Source: Pseudomonadota bacterium
GTDB taxonomy: Bacteria; Pseudomonadota; Alphaproteobacteria; Rhodobacterales; Rhodobacteraceae
Assembly (NCBI GenBank): GCA_038533575.1
Contig: JBCAYL010000001.1
Location: 186,001 to 250,000, forward strand
Reading direction: 5' to 3'
DNA length: 64,000 nucleotides
The translations under genes and the position numbers were made by a program. Positions 15,564 through 24,450 of this stretch are shown piece by piece. The notes beneath the pieces were generated by a model that did not search any database, was not told where the DNA came from, and saw nothing but the letters and a program-made list of their open reading frames with translations. Positions within the stretch are counted from its first letter, which is position 1; each line of letters opens with the position of its first letter.

Positions 15564-16896
15564 GCGGATCATCCGCGGGGCCGCGCGCCTCGTGACGATG
15601 GACGGCGACCGGCGCATCCTCGAGGGTGAGGACATCCGCATCAGTGACGGCATTATCGCCGAGATCGGCCCCGGCCTCTCCGCGCCTGACGCTGAGGTGA
15701 CCGACGCGCGCGGCTGCGTTCTCACGCCGGGCCTCGTGAACACCCACCACCATCTCTACCAGACGCTCACCCGAGCGGTGCCCGCCGCGCAGGACGCAAG
15801 CCTCTTCGGCTGGCTCCAGACGCTCTACCCCATCTGGGCGCGCATGGTGCCCGAGGATTTCCATGCCTCCACGCAGATAGGTCTTGCCGAGCTCGCGCTC
15901 TCGGGCTGCACGACCTCCTCGGATCACCTCTACCTTTATCCCAACGGCGCGCGGCTCGACGACACCATCCACGCCGCCGCGGAGGTGGGGCTCCGCTTCC
16001 ATCCCACGCGCGGGTCCATGTCCATCGGCGAAAGCGCGGGCGGACTGCCCCCCGACAGCCTCGTCGAGGACGAGCCCGCCATTCTCGAGGATTGTCAGCG
16101 CGTCATCGATACGTTTCACGACCCGGCGCCCGGCGCGCTCTGCCGGGTGGGCGTCGCCCCCTGCTCGCCCTTCTCGGTGAGCCGCGAGCTCATGCGGGAC
16201 GCGGCCGCCTTGGCGCGGGAGAAAGGCGTGATGCTCCACACGCACCTCGCCGAGAACGACGAGGACATCGCCTATTCGCTGGAGATGTTCGGCTGCCGCC
16301 CGGGGCAATATGCCGAAGAGCTCGGCTGGGTGGGGCGCGATGTCTGGCATGCCCATTGTGTGAAGCTCGACGAAGGCGAGATCGCGCTTTTCGCGCGGAC
16401 GGGGACGGGCGTGGCCCATTGCCCCTGCTCGAATTGCCGGCTGGCCTCAGGCATCGCGCCGGTCCGCGCGATGCGGGATGCGCGCGTGCCCGTGGGGCTC
16501 GGCGTCGATGGTTCGGCCTCCAACGACGCGGGATCGCTCGTCGACGAGGCGCGCCAGACGCTGCTATTGCAACGGCTCGTGCACGGGGCGGGTGCCATGG
16601 GGCCCATGGAGGCGCTGGAGATCGCCACGCGGGGTGGCGCGGAGGTGCTGGGCCGCGATGACGAGATCGGTCAGCTCGCCGTCGGATACAGGGCCGATAT
16701 CGCCATCTGGGACGTGAGCGGCGTGGAAAGCGCCGGAAGCTGGGACGTCGCCACGCTCCTTCTCGCGGGGCCGCGCCGGGTGCGGGAGCTCTTCGTGGAG
16801 GGCAGGGAGATCGTCCGGTGCGGCGAGATCGTGAGCTTTGATCTCTCCCGGGCACTCAGGGCGCAGGCGCGGAGCCTCGAGAGGCTCATGGGATGA
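15553..16896 (+). CDS. 8-Oxoguanine deaminase (amidohydrolase)
   Basis: A 447-residue zinc amidohydrolase of the AtzA/TrzN/cytosine-deaminase superfamily. Metal and catalytic residues: NTHHHLYQ (63-70, His65 and His67), HTHLAEN (229-235), HAHCVKLD (266-273) and GVDGSASND with Asp319. The long N-terminal LFGWLQTLYPIWARM segment and PCSNCRLASGIAP agree with enzymes annotated as 8-oxoguanine deaminase, which turn 8-oxoguanine into urate and so clear oxidised purine. It overlaps the upstream phosphatase by 11 bases and the downstream molybdoenzyme by four (ATGA). A guanine deaminase lies nearby. Specificity rests on family resemblance. Confidence 0.85.
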   Translation: MPAERIIRGAARLVTMDGDRRILEGEDIRISDGIIAEIGPGLSAPDAEVTDARGCVLTPGLVNTHHHLYQTLTRAVPAAQDASLFGWLQTLYPIWARMVPEDFHASTQIGLAELALSGCTTSSDHLYLYPNGARLDDTIHAAAEVGLRFHPTRGSMSIGESAGGLPPDSLVEDEPAILEDCQRVIDTFHDPAPGALCRVGVAPCSPFSVSRELMRDAAALAREKGVMLHTHLAENDEDIAYSLEMFGCRPGQYAEELGWVGRDVWHAHCVKLDEGEIALFARTGTGVAHCPCSNCRLASGIAPVRAMRDARVPVGLGVDGSASNDAGSLVDEARQTLLLQRLVHGAGAMGPMEALEIATRGGAEVLGRDDEIGQLAVGYRADIAIWDVSGVESAGSWDVATLLLAGPRRVRELFVEGREIVRCGEIVSFDLSRALRAQARSLERLMG

Positions 16897-19148
16897 GCGA
16901 CGCGCTGCTCTCCAACCATTGGGGTCTCGGGCAGGCCCGGTTGGAGAACGGGCGCATCATTTCTGTCACGGGCCACCCGCTCGATCCCGAGCCTTCGCCG
17001 CTCAATGACAACATCGCGGGATCGCTGCACGGTCCCACACGGGTGCTGCGGCCCGCCGTCCGGCAAGGCTGGCTCGACGGGGGCGGCACGCGCGGGCAGG
17101 GGCCTTTCGTGGAGGTCAGTTGGGACCGCGCGCTCGATCTCATCGCTGGCGAGCTCACCCGGATCCGCGCCAACCATGGCAACGAGGCCATCTTTGCAGG
17201 CTCCTACGGCTGGGCGAGCGCGGGCCGCTTTCATCACGCCCAGAGCCAGCTCAAGCGCTTTCTCAATTGCATCGGTGGGTTCGTGGGCTCGGAGGGCAAT
17301 TACAGCTACGGCGCGGCCATGGGGGCGATGCCGCACATCCTCGGCGGTCCCTTCAAGCAGATGCTCGCGGAGGCCACGCGCTGGCCCGTCATCGCGCGCC
17401 ATGCCGATCTCGTCGTCTCTTTCGGCGGGCTCGCCGCGCGCAACATGGAGATCTGCGACGGGGGCAATGGGCGCCACCTCATCCCCGAGGCGCTCCGCAC
17501 CTGCCGGAGGCGCGGGGTGCGCTTCGTCAACCTGAGCCCGCTCCGCAGCGACATGGCAGAAGACCTCGAGGCCGAGTGGCTCCCGCCACGGCCGGGTACG
17601 GACGCCGCGATCATGCTCGCGCTGGCGCAGACGCTCAGGGAGGAGGGGCTCCACGCGCAGGACTTCCTCGAGCGCTACACGGTCGGATCTGCCCAAGTGG
17701 CCGCCTATCTCGAGGGCACGGATGACGGCATCCGAAAGGATGCGGATTGGGCGGCAGCGATCTCCGGCATTCCCGTCGACACCCTGCGGAGCCTTGCGCG
17801 GCGCATGGCGGTGGGCACCACATTCATCACCTGCGCGGCCGCGCTGCAGCGTGCCGATTGGGGCGAGGATACACTCTGGGCGGCGGTGACGCTCGCGGCC
17901 TTTCTCGGCCAGATGGGAACGCCGGGCGGCGGGCTGGGCCTCGCCTACGCGGTCAATGGGCATGTGGGCGCCGTGGATCGGCCTTTTAGGGCGGCGGCCC
18001 TGCCGCAGGGCCAGAACAAGGTCGCGGCGCGGATCCCCGTCGCGATGATCGCCGACATGCTGCTCGATCCCGGCGGGCGCTACTGGGTGGGCGGCGCGGC
18101 GCGGCGCTTTCCCCATGCACGGCTCGTCTGGTGGGCCGGGGGAAATCCCTTCCATCATCACCAGGACCTCCGCCGCCTCGCCCGCGCCTTCCAGGCGCCG
18201 GAGACGGTCGTCGTCAACGAGATCAGCTGGACGGCCACAGCGCGCCACGCCGACATCGTGCTCCCCGTGGCCGCACCGGAGGAGCGGACGGATTTCGGGG
18301 CAGGGCGCTCGGACACCGTGCTCGTGCCCATGCGACAGGCCGTGGCCCCACCCGGCGAGGCGCGGACGGAATTCTCGATCTACGCCGCGCTGGCCCAGCG
18401 GCTCGGCGTGGCCGAGGACTTCACCGAGGGGCGGGACGAGGCCGCCTGGCTCGCGCATCTTTGGGCACTGACACAGGCCACAGCGGCCGAGCATGGCGAG
18501 ACGCTGCCGAGCTGGGAGGCCTTTCTCGCCGGTGAGCCTCTGCTGCTCGATGATCCGAGGGACGAGACCGTCTTTCTCGCCGCGTTCCGCGCGGACCCGG
18601 AGGCGCATCCCCGCGCCACGCCCTCTGGCAGGATCGAGCTCTACTCGGAGGCCGTGGCAGGCTTCGGCCGCGCGGGGCATGCGCTCTACCGACCACCGCG
18701 GGAGGCGCCCGAGGCGGGCACGCTGGCGCTCCTCTCCGGCCAGCCGCCCACTCGGCTCCATTCCCAGCATGATGCGGGCGCGCTCAGCCAGCGGGCAAAG
18801 GTGGCCGGGCGCGAGGCAGTGCTGATCCACCCGGAGGATGCAGCCGTGCGCGGGGTGGCAGACGGCGATGTCGTGGAACTCTCGAGCCCGCGCGGGCGCT
18901 GCCTTGCCGGTGCGCGTCTCACCGAGTCCATCGCCCCCGGTGCGGTCTTCCTCCCCACCGGCGCGTGGTACGATCCCGACGCGGAGGGCCATTGCATCCA
19001 CGGCAATCCGAACGTGCTGACGCGGGACACGCGCACCTCTGACTGGACCCAAGGGACGGCCGCGCATTCCTGCCGGGTCCGGCTGGCGAAGTTCGAGGGT
19101 CAGGCGCCGCCGGTGCGCGCCCACGCGCCGCCAGACGTCACCGGCTGA
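16893..19148 (+). CDS. BisC-type molybdopterin oxidoreductase (biotin/methionine sulfoxide reductase-like)
   Basis: A 751-residue molybdenum enzyme of the DMSO reductase family. It has no Tat signal and no N-terminal Fe-S cysteines, as in cytosolic BisC. GSYGWASAGRFHHAQSQ (103-119) and FVGSEGNYSYGAAMGAMPHI match the region in DMSO/TMAO/biotin-sulfoxide reductases that holds the Mo-ligand serine (about Ser138). Later blocks (WWAGGNPFHHHQD, the C-terminal molydopterin-binding SGQPPTRLHSQHD) are intact. These enzymes reduce S- or N-oxides; free methionine sulfoxide and biotin sulfoxide are known BisC substrates. Translation is coupled to the 8-oxoguanine deaminase gene. Its 3' end overlaps the convergent guanine deaminase gene by 11 bases. 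Confidence 0.88.
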   Translation: MSDALLSNHWGLGQARLENGRIISVTGHPLDPEPSPLNDNIAGSLHGPTRVLRPAVRQGWLDGGGTRGQGPFVEVSWDRALDLIAGELTRIRANHGNEAIFAGSYGWASAGRFHHAQSQLKRFLNCIGGFVGSEGNYSYGAAMGAMPHILGGPFKQMLAEATRWPVIARHADLVVSFGGLAARNMEICDGGNGRHLIPEALRTCRRRGVRFVNLSPLRSDMAEDLEAEWLPPRPGTDAAIMLALAQTLREEGLHAQDFLERYTVGSAQVAAYLEGTDDGIRKDADWAAAISGIPVDTLRSLARRMAVGTTFITCAAALQRADWGEDTLWAAVTLAAFLGQMGTPGGGLGLAYAVNGHVGAVDRPFRAAALPQGQNKVAARIPVAMIADMLLDPGGRYWVGGAARRFPHARLVWWAGGNPFHHHQDLRRLARAFQAPETVVVNEISWTATARHADIVLPVAAPEERTDFGAGRSDTVLVPMRQAVAPPGEARTEFSIYAALAQRLGVAEDFTEGRDEAAWLAHLWALTQATAAEHGETLPSWEAFLAGEPLLLDDPRDETVFLAAFRADPEAHPRATPSGRIELYSEAVAGFGRAGHALYRPPREAPEAGTLALLSGQPPTRLHSQHDAGALSQRAKVAGREAVLIHPEDAAVRGVADGDVVELSSPRGRCLAGARLTESIAPGAVFLPTGAWYDPDAEGHCIHGNPNVLTRDTRTSDWTQGTAAHSCRVRLAKFEGQAPPVRAHAPPDVTG

Positions 19149-20424
19149 CGCGCTCTCCCATCACCCAGACATCGGCCACCGCGCGGTCGTCGCCCATCAT
19201 GATCGTGGGAAAGATCGCCTCCCACCCGGCCTCGGCGTTGTCGTGGCGTTGGGCGAGGGCCGGGGTGGAGGCGAGATCGAGCACGCAGATATCAGCCTCC
19301 GCGCCCACGGCCAGCCGACCGATCGTGCCCTCCAGGTGGAGCACCCGCGCCGAGCCTTCGGTGGCGAGCCAGAGGAGCTGGGCGGGGTGGAGCGGCTGCC
19401 CGCGGAGTTGCGCAATCTCGTAGGCGGCCGCCATCGTCCGCAGCATCGAAAAGGAGGAACCGCCCCCGGTATCGGTGGCAAGGCCCACGCGGCACGTCTC
19501 CGCGAGGCCCATCTCGAAGAGGCCTGACCCGATGAAGGTATTGGACGTGGGGCAATGGACGAGGCCCGCGCCGGCTTCTCGAATGCGGTCGATTTCCCGG
19601 CTTTCGAGGTGGATCGCGTGGCCCAGCACCGCGCGCGCGCCGAAGAGGCCGTGGCGCTCGTAGACGTCGAGGTAATCGCGGCTGCCCGGAAAGAGCTCCC
19701 TGACCCAGGCCACTTCCTCGCGTTGCTCAGAGATATGGGTCTGCATGAGGCATTCGGGATGCTCGCGCCAGAGCGCGCCGAGGGCCTCGAGCTGGGCTTC
19801 GCTCGAGGTGGGCGCGAAGCGCGGCGTGATGACGTAGCCCGCCCGCCCGCGGCCGTGCCAAGCGGTGAGCAGGGCTTTTGACTCGTCATAGGCCCGCGCG
19901 GCGGTGTCCACGAGGCCTTCGGGCGCGTTCCTGTCCATGCAGGTCTTGCCCGCGAGCACGCGCATACCCCGTGCCTCCGCGGCCTCGAAGATCGCCGTGA
20001 CCGAGGCTGGGGCGGTCGTGGCATAGGTGCAGACCGTCGTGGTGCCATGGGCCAGCAGCAGATCGAGGTAGCGTCCCGCCACGTCAGCCGCATGGGCCGG
20101 ATCGGCGAAGCGCATTTCCTCGGGGAAGGTGTAGGTGTTGAGCCAGTCGATGAGGCGCTTGCCCCAGCTCGCGATCATCTCCGTTTGGGGGTAGTGCGCG
20201 TGCGCATCGACAAAGCCGGGCAGGATCAGGCGCGCGCCGTAATCCACCACCTGTGCGTCAGGATGGGCCGCGCGGAGCGCCGTGCCCGCGCCCACCGCCG
20301 CGATGCGGCCGTCCTCCACGAGGACAGCGCCATCTGCCCGAAGCTCGGTCAAATCCTCCCACGGGGCCTCGAAAGGACTGCCGGTAAAGCGCAGGGTCTG
20401 GCCAAGAAGGAGGTGTTTCGACAT
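19138..20424 (-). CDS. guaD: Guanine deaminase
   Basis: A 428-residue zinc amidohydrolase turning guanine into xanthine and ammonia. Signatures: GFVDAHAHYPQTEMIASWG (His75 and His77 are metal ligands), CMDRNAPEGL, QTHISEQREEV, GHAIHLES, CPTSNTFIGSG and ATDTGGGSSFSML, all typical of GuaD. ATG at 20424 follows AGGAGG. The gene faces the molybdoenzyme gene with tails overlapping by 11 bases. Together with the 8-oxoguanine deaminase it makes a small purine-clearing locus; xanthine dehydrogenase genes are not in the window. Confidence 0.93.
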   Translation of the reverse strand: MSKHLLLGQTLRFTGSPFEAPWEDLTELRADGAVLVEDGRIAAVGAGTALRAAHPDAQVVDYGARLILPGFVDAHAHYPQTEMIASWGKRLIDWLNTYTFPEEMRFADPAHAADVAGRYLDLLLAHGTTTVCTYATTAPASVTAIFEAAEARGMRVLAGKTCMDRNAPEGLVDTAARAYDESKALLTAWHGRGRAGYVITPRFAPTSSEAQLEALGALWREHPECLMQTHISEQREEVAWVRELFPGSRDYLDVYERHGLFGARAVLGHAIHLESREIDRIREAGAGLVHCPTSNTFIGSGLFEMGLAETCRVGLATDTGGGSSFSMLRTMAAAYEIAQLRGQPLHPAQLLWLATEGSARVLHLEGTIGRLAVGAEADICVLDLASTPALAQRHDNAEAGWEAIFPTIMMGDDRAVADVWVMGERVSR

Positions 20425-20475
20425 ATCCAAGCGTGCGTAGCCTTCCCATCGGGCGCGCACAACACCGGAGGGGCC

Positions 20476-21852
20476 ATGGCCGAGAACGCCGCAGAGACCG
20501 AGGACCAGGAGGGCTATGAGCTCGACGATCGCCTCTTGCCGCAGGTGCGCGCGGCCCTCGCCGAGCGCGACCGCGCCGCGCTCGACGTGCTGTTCGAGCC
20601 GCTCCATCCCGCTGACATCGCCGACCTGCTTGAGCAGATGGACAGCGGGCCGCGCCGCGAGCTTCTGGAACTCGCCGCCGACATCGTCGATGGCGAGGTG
20701 CTCTCGGAGATCACCGAGGGTGTGCGGGAGGAGATCATCGAGTTCCTCCCAGCCGCGGTGCTCTCGGAGGCCGTGCGCGACCTCGACAGTGACGATGTCG
20801 TCGACATTCTCGAGGATCTCGAAGAGCCCCAGCAAGAGGCGATCCTCGAGGCGCTCGACGATGCGGACCGTGTGGCGGTGGAGCAATCGCTCTCCTACCC
20901 CGAGGAATCCGCAGGCCGCCTCATGCAGCGCGAGGTCGTCATGGCGCCCGAGCATTGGAGCGTGGGCGAGGCCATCGATTTCCTGCGGGCCTCCGACGAC
21001 CTGCCGGAGCAATTCTACCACGTCATCCTCGTGGACCCGCGGATGCGGCCCACGGCCTATGTCACCCTCGGGCGTCTCCTGGGCTCGAAGCGCGAGGTCA
21101 GGCTCAAGGAAATCACCGAGGACAGCTTTCGCACCATCCCCGTCGATCAGGACGAGGGCGAGGTGGCCTATGCCTTCAACCAGTATCACCTGATCTCCGC
21201 GCCCGTGGTGGATGCCGATGAGCGGCTCGTGGGCGTGATCACCATCGACGATGCCATGATCGTCCTCGACGAGGAGCACGAGGAGGACATCCTGCGCCTC
21301 GCGGGTATCAACGAGGGCACGCTCAGCGACCGCGTAGTAGAAACAACGAAGCGCCGCTTCCCCTGGCTCTTCGTCAATCTGATTACGGCGATCCTCGCCT
21401 CCCTCGTCATCGCGCAGTTCGATGCCGCCATCGCGCAGATCGTGGCGCTTGCCGTGCTCATGCCCATCGTGGCCTCCATGGGCGGCAATGCGGGGACGCA
21501 GTCGCTCACCGTGGCCGTGCGCAGCATCGCCACGAAGGACCTCACGGGCTCCAATGTCTGGCGCGTGATCCGGCGCGAATGCCTGGTGGGCCTGGTGAAC
21601 GGCGTGATTTTCGCCGTCGTGATGGGGATTGTGGGCGTGATCTGGTTCGGCTCGCCCGCCTTGGGCGGCGTGATTGCCGCGGCCATGGTGATCAACCTCG
21701 TCGTGGCGGGCCTCGCCGGGACGGCGATCCCCGTGATCCTCGACAAGCTCGGCATCGACCCCGCGCTCGCCTCGGGCGCCTTCGTGACGACGGTGACCGA
21801 TGTGGTCGGCTTTTTCGCCTTTCTCGGCCTCGCCGCCGCCGTCCTGCTGTGA
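20476..21852 (+). CDS. mgtE: Magnesium transporter MgtE
   Basis: A 458-residue Mg2+ channel. Order of domains: acidic superhelical N domain (about 25-130, with repeats such as LHPADIADLLEQM), two CBS domains (about 135-260), a connecting helix, then five membrane helices (about 290-458) with the pore signature MPIVASMGGNAGTQSLTVAVR. High intracellular Mg2+ closes the channel through the acidic N and CBS domains. ATG at 20476 follows GGAGGGG. The 51-base leader before it is too short for a known Mg2+ riboswitch. The stop overlaps the GTG of the next gene (GTGA). Confidence 0.95.
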   Translation: MAENAAETEDQEGYELDDRLLPQVRAALAERDRAALDVLFEPLHPADIADLLEQMDSGPRRELLELAADIVDGEVLSEITEGVREEIIEFLPAAVLSEAVRDLDSDDVVDILEDLEEPQQEAILEALDDADRVAVEQSLSYPEESAGRLMQREVVMAPEHWSVGEAIDFLRASDDLPEQFYHVILVDPRMRPTAYVTLGRLLGSKREVRLKEITEDSFRTIPVDQDEGEVAYAFNQYHLISAPVVDADERLVGVITIDDAMIVLDEEHEEDILRLAGINEGTLSDRVVETTKRRFPWLFVNLITAILASLVIAQFDAAIAQIVALAVLMPIVASMGGNAGTQSLTVAVRSIATKDLTGSNVWRVIRRECLVGLVNGVIFAVVMGIVGVIWFGSPALGGVIAAAMVINLVVAGLAGTAIPVILDKLGIDPALASGAFVTTVTDVVGFFAFLGLAAAVLL

Positions 21853-22400
21853 CCCTCGCAGACGCCAAGGCAGAGGCGCGACGCGCCGCCTTGGCCCGGC
21901 GCAAAGCCGCCCACGGTTCGCTGCCCGCCGCCGGGCATCTCTCGAGCTTTCTGGCGGGCTTTCGCGGCGTGGCGGTCGCGGGCTACATGCCTATCAACAC
22001 CGAGATCGACCCCCTCCCGGCCATGGAGGAGGCCGCGGCCCACGGGCCCGTGGCGATCCCGGTCATCGCGGGAACGGGACAGCCCCTGACTTTCGCCCGC
22101 TGGGAGCCCGGCATGGCGCTGGTCGAAGGCCCGTTCAAGGCCCGCATCCCGGCAGAGCCTGACTTCATAGCGCCTGAGATCGTCATCGTGCCGCTCGTGG
22201 CCTTCACGCGCGCCGGCGGGCGGCTGGGCTATGGCGGGGGGTTCTATGACCGGACGCTGGAGGCCCTGCGCGCCGCGCGGCCCACGCTGGCCGCAGGCTT
22301 TGCCTATGCCGCGCAGGAGGCGCACGAGCTGCCGCTCGAGCCTACGGACCAACCGCTCGATCTCATCATCACCGAGGCAGAGGTGATCGACTTGAGGTGA
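21849..22400 (+). CDS. 5-Formyltetrahydrofolate cyclo-ligase
   Basis: A 183-residue enzyme (MTHFS, YgfA/Fau) that uses ATP to turn 5-formyl-THF into 5,10-methenyl-THF. The N-terminal helix LADAKAEARRAALARRKAAH carries the phosphate-binding basic residues, GYMPINTEIDPLPAM is the folate-binding strand, and GGRLGYGGGFYDRTLE is the family motif near the C-terminus. GTG at 21849 overlaps the mgtE stop, so the two are translated in tandem although functionally unrelated. Confidence 0.92.
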   Translation: MTLADAKAEARRAALARRKAAHGSLPAAGHLSSFLAGFRGVAVAGYMPINTEIDPLPAMEEAAAHGPVAIPVIAGTGQPLTFARWEPGMALVEGPFKARIPAEPDFIAPEIVIVPLVAFTRAGGRLGYGGGFYDRTLEALRAARPTLAAGFAYAAQEAHELPLEPTDQPLDLIITEAEVIDLR

Positions 22401-22539
22401 CGCCCGGGCCTTGGCCCGTCCCCGGCGCGACCCGTGCCGGCAGGTCCGCGTCCCTCTCATTGCATCCGCGCCAGGCAGAAATGTGTTCCGCGCCGCGCCA
22501 GGGGGCGCTAGGCTCGGGATATTGCGCTGAAGCTTCGGC

Positions 22540-22583
22540 TTCTTTGTGCTCTGTACCTCGGGGGGGTGGGGGCTGGCCCCCAC
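22540..22583 (-). repeat. Palindromic intergenic repeat element, family A, copy 2
   Basis: On the minus strand this reads as copy 1 at 3869: palindrome GTGGGGGCCAGCCCCCAC (22583-22566) then GAGGTACAGAGCACAAAGAA (22559-22540), 18 of 20 matches in the second block. It lies in the 235-base gap before the phosphoesterase gene; the rest of that gap shows no frame or other signal. Confidence 0.7.
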
Positions 22584-22635
22584 TCCCGCCTTCGCGGCCT
22601 TCCCTTTGCCCGCCTGCTGCCCTAGGTCCCGCGCC

Positions 22636-23463
22636 ATGCGCATTCTCTTCCTTGGTGACGTCATGGGGCGCGCGGGCCGAACCGCGATCACGGAGCATCT
22701 TCCGAAGCTCCGCGCGGCCTGGAAGCTCGATTTCGTCTGTGTGAACGCCGAGAATGCCACTTCAGGCGCCGGGCTGAGCGCGGCCCATGCGGCGGCCCTG
22801 CTCGATGCCGGGGCGGATTGCTTGACCCTCGGCGATCACGCCTTCGACCAGAAAGACATGCTGGGCTTCATCGAGAGCGAGCCGCGGATCTTGCGACCGC
22901 TCAACTTCGCCAAGGGCGCGCCGGGGCGGGGCGTGGCGATCTTCGAGGCGACACGGGGGCGCAAGGTCCTCGTGGCGCAGGCGCTCGGGCAGGTTTTCAT
23001 GAAGCGGCCCTTCGACGATCCCTTCAGCGCGCTCGACGCGGTCTTCCAGCGGCACAAGCTCGGCGGTGCCGTGCAGGCGGCACTGATCGACATCCATGCG
23101 GAGGCCACCTCGGAGAAGATGGCCGCCGGGCATTTCGCCGATGGCCGCGCGAGCCTCGTTGTCGGCACGCATACCCACGTCCCCACCGGGGACGCACAGA
23201 TCCTCGAAGGCGGCACAGCCTACCTCACCGATGCGGGCATGTGCGGCGACTACAATTCCGTCATCGGCATGGAGCCCGCCGAGCCGCTGCGCCGCTTCAT
23301 CACAGGCATGCCCAAGGGCCGCTTCACCCCCGCGCTGGGCGAAGCCACGCTGGCGGGCCTCTACGTGGAGACTGACGACAGGACGGGCCACGCGACGCGG
23401 GTGGAGATGGTCCGCCATGGCGGCCGTCTCGCCGCCGCCGGGCCCTCGCCCGTCGCGGCCTGA
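22636..23463 (+). CDS. YmdB-like metallophosphoesterase (TIGR00282 family)
   Basis: A 275-residue di-metal phosphoesterase. MRILFLGDVMGRAGR supplies Asp8, NAEN (37-40) and DAGADCLTLGDHAFDQ further ligands, and VVGTHTHVPTGD the C-terminal histidines. The Bacillus relative YmdB hydrolyses 2',3'-cyclic nucleotides and affects biofilm and RNA turnover; the Deinococcus relative DR1281 is similar. Role here unknown. ATG at 22636. Five bases separate it from the next gene, an EamA transporter. Confidence 0.9.
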   Translation: MRILFLGDVMGRAGRTAITEHLPKLRAAWKLDFVCVNAENATSGAGLSAAHAAALLDAGADCLTLGDHAFDQKDMLGFIESEPRILRPLNFAKGAPGRGVAIFEATRGRKVLVAQALGQVFMKRPFDDPFSALDAVFQRHKLGGAVQAALIDIHAEATSEKMAAGHFADGRASLVVGTHTHVPTGDAQILEGGTAYLTDAGMCGDYNSVIGMEPAEPLRRFITGMPKGRFTPALGEATLAGLYVETDDRTGHATRVEMVRHGGRLAAAGPSPVAA

Positions 23464-23467
23464 GACC

Positions 23468-24403
23468 GTGACCCGCGCGCAGGTCCTCGGCTTCTCGGCC
23501 ATCCTCGTCCTGCTCGGGGCGGGCTGGGGTATCACCCAGCCCCTGGCCAAGATCGCCGTCTCCACGGGCTACGGGCATTTCGGCCTGATCTTCTGGCAGA
23601 TGGCGATCACCGCGGCGGTGCTCGGCCTCGTTACGCTCCTCCGCGGCAAGGGATTGCCGATCACGCGCGGCACCCTGCGGGTCTACCTGATGATCGCACT
23701 CATTGGCACGATCATCCCGAACTCGGCCTCCTACCAGGCCGTGGTGCACCTGCCGTCGGGCCTCATGTCGGTACTCTTGTCGCTCGTGCCCATGCTCGCC
23801 TTCCCGGTGGCGCTGCTTCTTGGGCTGGAGCGGTTCCAGCCAGTGCGACTTGCCGGGCTCTCGCTCGGGCTCGTGGGCGTGCTCCTGATCGTCGTCCCCG
23901 ATGCCAGCCTGCCGGCCCCGGGGCTCGTGGGATGGGTCCTTTTCGCGATCATCGCGCCGCTTTGCTACGCGTGGGAGGGCAACCTCGTCGCGCGCTGGGG
24001 CCTCGCCGGGCTCGACGCGGTACAGGCGCTCTTCGGCGCCTCGCTATTGGGCGTCATCATCGCGACGCCGCTCGCGTTCTTCTCCGGCCAGTTCATCGAC
24101 CCCTTCGGCCCCTACACGGCCGCCGACGCGGCCATGCTGGGCTCGGGCCTCGTCCATGCCTGCGTCTATGCGACCTATGTCTGGCTCGTGGGCCGCGCGG
24201 GCCCGACCTTCGCGGTGCAGGTGAGCTATCTCGTGACGGGCTTCGGCGTGTTCTGGGCGCTCCTCCTCCTCGGGGAAAGCTATTCGCCCTACATTTGGGC
24301 GGCGCTCGTGCTGATGCTGATCGGCATGGCACTCGTCCAGCCTCGTCCGCGCCTTGCGGCGCCGAGCCCGGCCGACGAGGAGTTGCAGAGCCCCGCGCCA
24401 TAG
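23468..24403 (+). CDS. DMT superfamily transporter (EamA domain)
   Basis: A 311-residue membrane protein with about ten helices formed by two EamA repeats (roughly residues 8-140 and 155-290). The first repeat includes GAGWGITQPLAKIAVSTGYG and the second SYLVTGFGVFWALLLLGE, the usual ends of EamA helices. Such proteins export amino acids or other metabolites; substrate unknown. GTG at 23468 is the likely start, four bases after the phosphoesterase stop. The C-terminal 25 residues are polar and proline-rich. Confidence 0.85.
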   Translation: MTRAQVLGFSAILVLLGAGWGITQPLAKIAVSTGYGHFGLIFWQMAITAAVLGLVTLLRGKGLPITRGTLRVYLMIALIGTIIPNSASYQAVVHLPSGLMSVLLSLVPMLAFPVALLLGLERFQPVRLAGLSLGLVGVLLIVVPDASLPAPGLVGWVLFAIIAPLCYAWEGNLVARWGLAGLDAVQALFGASLLGVIIATPLAFFSGQFIDPFGPYTAADAAMLGSGLVHACVYATYVWLVGRAGPTFAVQVSYLVTGFGVFWALLLLGESYSPYIWAALVLMLIGMALVQPRPRLAAPSPADEELQSPAP

Positions 24404-24450
24404 GCAACAGTCCCCGACGAAGAACAAGAAGCGGGGGCATCGCGCCGCGC

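Noticed and set aside
16671-19124. Minus-strand open frame of 817 codons
   Set aside because: Lies wholly opposite the BisC-type gene, whose protein has clear family motifs; the antisense product has none.
20425-20475. Mg2+ riboswitch before mgtE
   Set aside because: Only 51 bases separate the divergent starts and no M-box or ykoK-like pattern is present.
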